A DNA stretch of 64,000 bases from NCBI GenBank assembly GCA_036821905.1, contig DAISIR010000007.1:62001-126000 (forward strand), written 5' to 3'. The stretch comes from Brooklawnia sp937867175. Lineage in GTDB: Bacteria > Actinomycetota > Actinomycetes > Propionibacteriales > Propionibacteriaceae. Of the stretch, positions 59,402 to 64,000 are shown piece after piece. Positions within the stretch are counted from its first letter, which is position 1; each line of letters begins with the position of its first letter. A program made the translations under genes and the position numbers. Below the pieces are notes generated by a model. The model was given only the letters and a program-made list of their open reading frames with translations, ran no database searches and was not told the origin of the DNA.

Positions 59402-60928
59402 TCAGTGGACGCGCTTGTAGGGGGTGTAACCGTGGTGCGGTGTCGTGCGCGGGGCGAGGATGACCACCTGCTGCGGCGCCAAATCGATGGTGATCATGCC
59501 GTGGTAGTTGCGGTGGTGCCGACCGGTGAGGAGGTCGTCCATGCCTGCGATGTCCATCAGCTTCGAGTCTGGCAGCAGCACCGTCTCGAGCACCGGTTCG
59601 GACGATGGGTTGACCAACACGACCACGATGTCCGCGGCCCGGTCGGTGTGGCGTTCGAAACCCAGCAGCCGGTCGGTCTCCAGCCAGCGCAGATCGCCGA
59701 CGCGCAGCGCGCGGCAGTCGCGTCGTAGTTCGATCAGTTGCCGGTGCAGGCCGAGGGTGGGGTTGTCGTCGTTGACCAGGTCCCAGCGCAGCGGGGCCCG
59801 GTTGGCGGGGTCGGAACCGCCTGTCTGACCGAGCTCGGAACCGTAGTAGAGGTTGACTGCGCCGGGCAGGGTGAACTGCAGGATGGTCGCCAGTCGGCGG
59901 GCGGCGGCGTCGGGGACGGTCTCGGTGACGCGGGCCACGTCGTGGTTGTCGAGGTAGATCCAGCACTTGAGCAGGTGCTCAAAGTCGGCGTCGGCGTACA
60001 GGCGCTGCAGCATTCGCTGCGCATGGCTTGGGGTGATGTCGTGGTTGGCGGTCATCAAGATGATCTCGCGCAACGTGAATGCCAGCACGGCGTCGAGTGC
60101 GGGGAACCACTCGGCCGGATAGTTGCAGACCTCGCCGAGCACCAGCGAGCCGGGCTTCTCGTCGTGGGCGGCAGCGGTGAGTTCAGCCAGGTGGGCCGTG
60201 CCGATCTCGAATGCGACGTCGAGCCGCCAGCCGTCGACGCCGTCGCGCAGCCAGCTCCGGACGACCGAGTCGGACTTCTCCCACAGGTGCTCGCGGACCG
60301 CAGGCTCCTCGATGACCAGTTCCGGCAGGTTCACTGCCTTGGCCCAGGCACGGGCGCCGCCGGGGTAGTCGTCGTTGAAATCGAACCACCGGCGGGTGGC
60401 GGCGGCCGGGTCTGCGGCGGCGGCTCGAAACGCGGGCGATTGGCGTCCCATGTGGTTGAAAACCCCGTCGAGGACCAGCCGCAGGCCTCGGTCGTGCAGG
60501 TCGGACGCGAGGGCTTTGACGTCGTCCCGGCTGCCGTACTCGGGACGAACCTGCTGGTAGTCGAGGGCGTCGTAGCCGTGGTTGGTCCAGGCCAGGTGGA
60601 TCGGGCACAGGTAGACCACGTCGGTGCCCAGGTCTGCGATGTAGTCGAGGTGACGCCGCAGGCTGTCGATGTCACCGCCCCAAAAATCGAGCTCGTGCGA
60701 CCAGACCTCGTGCTCGGCGAGGTAGACCCCCCGGGTGGGTGTCTCCTCCCAGCTGCGCAGTCGTTTGGGCTCGGGGTAGAGGCCTGCCTTCGCCGCCAGC
60801 CGGGCACTCGGGGCGAAACGGTCCACGATCAGCTGGTAGACCACAGCGCCGTTGCGCCAGTCGGACTCCCGGCTCTCGTAGCGTCCGGCGAGTTGACGGT
60901 CATGGTCGTTCGCGTACTCAACGGGCAT
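59402..60928 (-). CDS. GH13 alpha-amylase family enzyme (cyclomaltodextrinase/neopullulanase type)
   Basis: 508 residues. GH13 conserved regions are in order: DGVFNH near residue 150, GWRLDVAFE with the nucleophile Asp near 235, LGEVCN with the acid Glu near 264 and YLDNHD near 330. The N-terminal YQLIVDRF pattern is shared with maltogenic amylases and cyclomaltodextrinases. No signal peptide, so it acts on cytosolic maltodextrin or cyclodextrin, in line with malQ at 12.6 kb. The ATG at 60928 is favoured by a TAACAT box 7 nt upstream; an ATG three codons earlier is the alternative. Confidence 0.9.
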   Translation of the reverse strand: MPVEYANDHDRQLAGRYESRESDWRNGAVVYQLIVDRFAPSARLAAKAGLYPEPKRLRSWEETPTRGVYLAEHEVWSHELDFWGGDIDSLRRHLDYIADLGTDVVYLCPIHLAWTNHGYDALDYQQVRPEYGSRDDVKALASDLHDRGLRLVLDGVFNHMGRQSPAFRAAAADPAAATRRWFDFNDDYPGGARAWAKAVNLPELVIEEPAVREHLWEKSDSVVRSWLRDGVDGWRLDVAFEIGTAHLAELTAAAHDEKPGSLVLGEVCNYPAEWFPALDAVLAFTLREIILMTANHDITPSHAQRMLQRLYADADFEHLLKCWIYLDNHDVARVTETVPDAAARRLATILQFTLPGAVNLYYGSELGQTGGSDPANRAPLRWDLVNDDNPTLGLHRQLIELRRDCRALRVGDLRWLETDRLLGFERHTDRAADIVVVLVNPSSEPVLETVLLPDSKLMDIAGMDDLLTGRHHRNYHGMITIDLAPQQVVILAPRTTPHHGYTPYKRVH

Positions 60929-60935
60929 GGCCCCC

Positions 60936-60941
60936 ATGTTA
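60936..60941 (-). promoter_or_regulatory. -10 box TAACAT of the GH13 gene (leaderless type)
   Basis: On the minus strand TAACAT ends 7 nt before the ATG at 60928 and overlaps the alternative ATG at 60937, which argues against that upstream start. Confidence 0.4.
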
Positions 60942-60991
60942 TGTGGCCAGCGGTTGCTGTCGCGAAGTTAGGGGATAGCTGCCAGGTCGCC

Positions 60992-60997
60992 TAAACT
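60992..60997 (+). promoter_or_regulatory. -10 box TAAACT of the L,D-transpeptidase gene
   Basis: TAAACT ends 8 nt before the GTG at 61006. No ribosome site is seen, so the message is short-leadered or leaderless. Confidence 0.4.
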
Positions 60998-61005
60998 GAT
61001 GCGCT

Positions 61006-62181
61006 GTGACCCCTCAGCGCCTTGTTCCGAAACTGCTGGCAGGAGCCACAGCCCTGGTGATCGCTTTGGCCGGCTGTTCGTCAACTGGCTCTGACACCGC
61101 GCAGGTTTCCGCTGCATCAAGTGACTCTGCCGACCCGACCGCGGCTGGCGAGCCGACCGCGACGACGCAGCCCGCTGCCCCGCAGACGACTGCGGCGCCC
61201 GAGGAACCCGCCACCGTTGAGCCGGCACCGACTCCGGAATGGGTGGCCGCGACGCCCGCCGACCCGCGTCCGTTCAGCGAACCCGAGCTGATCCCGCAAG
61301 AGCTGAGCGTCGGCGTGCAGTCGCCGCTGGTTCGGGAGCTCCAGGTCCGGCTGCGGCAGGCCAGGTACCTGGCCATCGTCGACGTCACCGACATGTTCGG
61401 TGAGCAGACCCGCGCCGCGGTGGTCAATTTCCAGCGCGACAACGGCCTGCCCACCACCGGCATCGTCGGGCAGCTGACCTGGGACGCGCTGCTGCCCAAG
61501 TCGCATCAGCCGACCGATGCCGAGCTGACCAATACCGATGTCGGCCCGTGGTTCACCGGTCCGATGCACCCCGGCTTCATCATGGAGGTCCAGCACCGGC
61601 TGACCCAGGTCGGCATTTACCAGGGACCGGTCAACGGCGAGTTCGACCAGCCAACCAAGGACGCGATCGCGGCCTTCCGCACCAGCATCGGGTTGTCGGC
61701 GGGCGAAGTGATGGACGAGCGCGCCTGGGTGAACCTGCGCGGTCGCACCCGCAACCCCAGCTACGCTGAGCTCTTCACGGCGCCCCCGGCCAGCACCGAG
61801 ACGCAGGACCTCGATCCGCGCTGCCTGACCGGCAAGGTGGTCTGCATCTCCAAGGAGCAGCTGAAGATGTCGTTGGTGGTGGATGGGCAGATCCAGTTCA
61901 CCAGGCCGGCCAGGTTCGCGCGTCCCGGTTACGAGAGCCCGGTGGGCGAGTTCCGCGTTTGGTACATGAACAACGAGACCGTCTCGAGCATTTTCGGCGA
62001 GCGAACACCGATGCCGTACGCGATCTTCTACAACGGTGACGTAGCCATCCACTTCTCAGATGACTTCGCCGACAACGGCTACGCCGGCGGCTCACACGGC
62101 TGCAGCCAGTTGAAGGACTACCAGGTTGCCAAGTGGCTCTACGAGCAGATGCAGGTCGGCGACCGCATCGTGGTCTACTGA
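61006..62181 (+). CDS. Lipoprotein L,D-transpeptidase with two peptidoglycan-binding domains
   Basis: 391 residues from a GTG. A lipoprotein signal ends LAGC (Cys24); an Ala/Thr/Pro-rich linker to about residue 90 follows; two PG_binding_1 repeats (about 105-165 and 185-245) each hold the G-x-x-x-x-x-T-x-x-A-V/I-x-x-F-Q/R pattern; the C-terminal YkuD domain has its catalytic Cys366 in SHGC with the upstream His in AIHFSD. It forms 3-3 crosslinks in peptidoglycan or attaches proteins to it. The 3' end overlaps the opposite EamA gene by 7 bases. Confidence 0.9.
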   Translation: MTPQRLVPKLLAGATALVIALAGCSSTGSDTAQVSAASSDSADPTAAGEPTATTQPAAPQTTAAPEEPATVEPAPTPEWVAATPADPRPFSEPELIPQELSVGVQSPLVRELQVRLRQARYLAIVDVTDMFGEQTRAAVVNFQRDNGLPTTGIVGQLTWDALLPKSHQPTDAELTNTDVGPWFTGPMHPGFIMEVQHRLTQVGIYQGPVNGEFDQPTKDAIAAFRTSIGLSAGEVMDERAWVNLRGRTRNPSYAELFTAPPASTETQDLDPRCLTGKVVCISKEQLKMSLVVDGQIQFTRPARFARPGYESPVGEFRVWYMNNETVSSIFGERTPMPYAIFYNGDVAIHFSDDFADNGYAGGSHGCSQLKDYQVAKWLYEQMQVGDRIVVY

Positions 62182-63158
62182 CATCGACTCGTGGGCAGAC
62201 TCGGCGTGCCGGCCAGGCTGCTCGCGGATTGATCAGCTTGTCCGGGCCGGGTGGCGGGCGACCGCGAGGTGGCGTTGGCGACGTAGACGCCCAGCATGAT
62301 CACCACGCCCCCGATCACCTGGAGCGGGCTGAGACGTTCGCCGAGTACCAGGGCAGCGGCCAGCACGGCGGTCAGCGTGGACAGCCCGATGAAGGTCGAG
62401 TAGCGGTTCGATCCCAGGTTGGCGATCGCCACCGTCTGCAGGAAGAACGCGCCCAGGGACGATCCCAGCGCGAGATAGCCGATGCCGGCCAGCAGTTCCG
62501 GATGCGTCAGCGGGATCGCCAGCACCTCGACGGTCCGCCCGTCGCCGGTCGCCTCGACGAGGGCGATCGTGGTAAAAACCACCGCGCCCACCGCCAGCAT
62601 CGCGAACGTCTTGTCCAGCGCGCTGGAGGAGTCGTCACGTTCGGCGAAGACCGTGTACAGCGAGTAGGACGCCACGGCTGCCAACAGCAACAGGTAGCCG
62701 TACGGATTGAATCCCGTGGCCACCCCGCCCGCCGCGATCGTCGCGAACACACCGGCGAACGTGATCAGGATGCCGGTCACCTGCCGGGGTGACGGTGGGC
62801 GTCCCAGCACCAGCCAGGACGCGAGCAGGATGCCGACCGGGGCGGTCGCGATCAGGATGCCGCCCTCGGACGCTGTAGTCCGCTGCACGCCGAGTGTCTC
62901 CGCGGCGTAGTAGAGCAGCGGCTGGAACAGGGCGAGCAGCAGCAGCGGACGCAGGCTGTGGCGGGTCAGCGTGAGGCGGACGACGCGAGTTGCCAGCAGG
63001 ACGCCCATCGCGCCCAGCGCGACGCTGAACCGCCACGCCAGCAGCGCGGCCGGGCTGATCGTTTCGACCGCGTCCTTGGTGAACACGAAGCTGCAGCCGT
63101 ACAACAGTTCGGTGGCCACCGCGGCCGCTACCCCGAGTGCCCCGCGGTTTGCCCTCAC
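62175..63158 (-). CDS. EamA/DMT-superfamily transporter
   Basis: 327 residues, about ten membrane helices in two EamA repeats (ELLYGCSFVFTKDAVETISPAALLAWRF and GFNPYGYLLLLAAVASYSLYTVFAERD). The family exports or imports metabolites such as amino acids and their analogues; cargo unknown. The GTG start overlaps the stop of the upstream uridine-kinase-like gene (GTGA), so they are co-translated. Confidence 0.88.
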   Translation of the reverse strand: MRANRGALGVAAAVATELLYGCSFVFTKDAVETISPAALLAWRFSVALGAMGVLLATRVVRLTLTRHSLRPLLLLALFQPLLYYAAETLGVQRTTASEGGILIATAPVGILLASWLVLGRPPSPRQVTGILITFAGVFATIAAGGVATGFNPYGYLLLLAAVASYSLYTVFAERDDSSSALDKTFAMLAVGAVVFTTIALVEATGDGRTVEVLAIPLTHPELLAGIGYLALGSSLGAFFLQTVAIANLGSNRYSTFIGLSTLTAVLAAALVLGERLSPLQVIGGVVIMLGVYVANATSRSPATRPGQADQSASSLAGTPSLPTSRCQ

Positions 63159-64000
63159 GCCCAGTCCGGGTCGGTGTAGATGCTGTCGCCGATGAACTCC
63201 CGAAGGATCGAGTTGCAGGGGATGCCCTTGCTGTCGACCGGGTCGAAGAAGGTGAGCAGGTTGAGCAGCCGGTCCCTGGTGGCGGCGAACTCACTGTCGT
63301 CCGGGATCGTCGCCAGGCACTCGTCGGCCAGCGGCCGCAGCGCGTTCATCTCGTACATCAGGCTGGAGTTGAACATCATGTCCGCCTCCTCCTGATACCG
63401 GAAGATGTGGTTGTACTCGCCGCGCCGCACGCTGGCCCACTGCCGGATGGTGTCTGCCGGCATGGTGCCGCGGTACCGGTTGTCGCGCACGATGCGTCGC
63501 AGCAACCTGATCTCGGTGGTCGGGACGCGGTTCATCAGGTCGATGTTCAGGCCGCCCAGGGCGCTGACGTAGAGCTTGAACAGTTGGGCGGTCGGCAGGT
63601 GGCCGGTGATCGCGGGGTTCAGCGCGTGGATGCCCTCAATGAGCAGCACCTGGTCGTTGCCGACCACCATCGGGATGGTTTGTTCGTCCGGTGCGCCGCG
63701 CTCGAAGTCGAAGATCGGCGTTTCCACCGCCTCGCCGTCGACCAAGCGGCTGAGGTGATCGCGCAGCAGCGGCAGATTGAGCGCGTCGATCGTGTCGAAG
63801 TCGAAGTTGCCCTCGGCGTCCCGTGGCGAGACGGCCCGGTCGAGGAAGTAGTTGTCGAGCGACAGCGAGACCGGCTTGAACCCGTTCACCTGCAGCTGGG
63901 TGGCCAGCCGCTGCGCGGTGGACGACTTGCCCGAGGACGAGGGGCCCGCAATGAGCAGCACGCGCAGCGCCCGGCGTTGCGCCAGGATCTGGTCGGCGAT
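63155..64000 (-). CDS. Uridine-kinase-like nucleoside kinase (5' part beyond window)
   Basis: The frame covers 281 residues and runs off the right edge, so the N-terminus is missing. The P-loop GPSSSGKSS lies about 23 residues in from the edge, followed by SLDNYF, DFDTIDALNL, LLIEGIHALNP and RRIVRDNRYRG, the pattern of the uridine kinase/phosphoribulokinase superfamily. In the closest known type this kinase domain follows a 250-300-residue N-terminal part that includes a TGS- or threonyl-tRNA-synthetase-like region; that part would lie outside. It is coupled to the EamA gene by a 4-base overlap. Confidence 0.88.
   Translation of the reverse strand: MADQILAQRRALRVLLIAGPSSSGKSSTAQRLATQLQVNGFKPVSLSLDNYFLDRAVSPRDAEGNFDFDTIDALNLPLLRDHLSRLVDGEAVETPIFDFERGAPDEQTIPMVVGNDQVLLIEGIHALNPAITGHLPTAQLFKLYVSALGGLNIDLMNRVPTTEIRLLRRIVRDNRYRGTMPADTIRQWASVRRGEYNHIFRYQEEADMMFNSSLMYEMNALRPLADECLATIPDDSEFAATRDRLLNLLTFFDPVDSKGIPCNSILREFIGDSIYTDPDWA

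Overview
The window reads as core chromosome of a high-G+C (roughly two thirds G+C) Actinomycetota. The gene content fits best with Propionibacteriaceae or a close relative. The strongest pointers are a diphosphate-dependent PEP carboxykinase of about 1130 residues (a hallmark of propionic-acid bacteria), a one-chain pyruvate:ferredoxin oxidoreductase, a membrane PntAB transhydrogenase, a cytochrome bd operon with its CydDC exporter, and many genes that look leaderless with a TANNNT box 6-7 nt before the start codon. This placement is inference from gene content, not a phylogeny. No rRNA, tRNA, CRISPR array, phage gene, integrase or transposase was seen. Almost the whole window is coding, and very long antisense shadow frames are common.

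Layout. 1-6.9 kb: tail of an unidentified gene, a secreted serine hydrolase, a HAD phosphatase with a small partner, a methyltransferase, pntAB and a MOSC protein. 7-18.4 kb: carB without carA, a histidine phosphatase, a succinic-semialdehyde-type dehydrogenase, malQ, an AlkD-like glycosylase, a methyltransferase, a second HAD phosphatase, and a DUF559/AbiEi-like gene bracketed by two copies of a 79-bp foldable repeat; then a zinc-ribbon thioredoxin. 18.5-21.1 kb: a complete three-gene AmmeMemoRadiSam operon (MEMO1, AMMECR1, radical SAM), a conserved module whose bacterial function is not established. 21-25.2 kb: FKBP, an alkyltransferase-like protein, a lipoprotein, cutA, a Crp/Fnr regulator, and a protoglobin/MarR operon whose MarR carries a C-terminal four-Cys cluster and whose promoter carries a perfect palindrome. 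25.2-27.3 kb: hairpin-rich convergent spacer, dnaB, and a cluster of DnaA-box-like sites. 27.3-30.2 kb: csoR-copZ-copA copper operon with its operator.

30.2-36.9 kb: a translationally coupled redox operon (GltD-like FAD/Fe-S protein, NifJ, dihydroorotate-dehydrogenase-like flavoprotein). 36.9-42.1 kb: thiamine-binding protein, Fpg/Nei glycosylase, F420-reductase-like and luciferase-like oxidoreductases in a divergent pair, a CotH-type kinase lipoprotein with a Pro/Gly repeat insert, and a DUF218 protein. 42.1-48.1 kb: cydABDC. 48.3-50.3 kb: bioYMN biotin ECF transporter behind a BioQ-like operator. 50.3-54.8 kb: a LacI regulator and the PPi-PEPCK. 55-64 kb: TIGR03085 protein, small membrane protein plus double-RCK potassium channel, TauE/SafE transporter, lipoprotein, GH13 enzyme, L,D-transpeptidase, EamA transporter and the C-terminal part of a uridine-kinase-like protein.

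Together the genes suggest an organism that moves between anaerobic and low-oxygen life: NifJ and its partner pass pyruvate electrons to ferredoxin and NAD(P), PntAB balances NADH and NADPH, PPi-PEPCK links PEP and oxaloacetate, cytochrome bd handles low oxygen, and the protoglobin unit may sense or detoxify O2, NO or CO. malQ and the GH13 enzyme point to storage glucan use. At the smallest scale the DNA word GGACGC/GCGTCC is about four times more frequent than base composition predicts where counted, and several intergenic palindromes sit exactly where operators would be expected.
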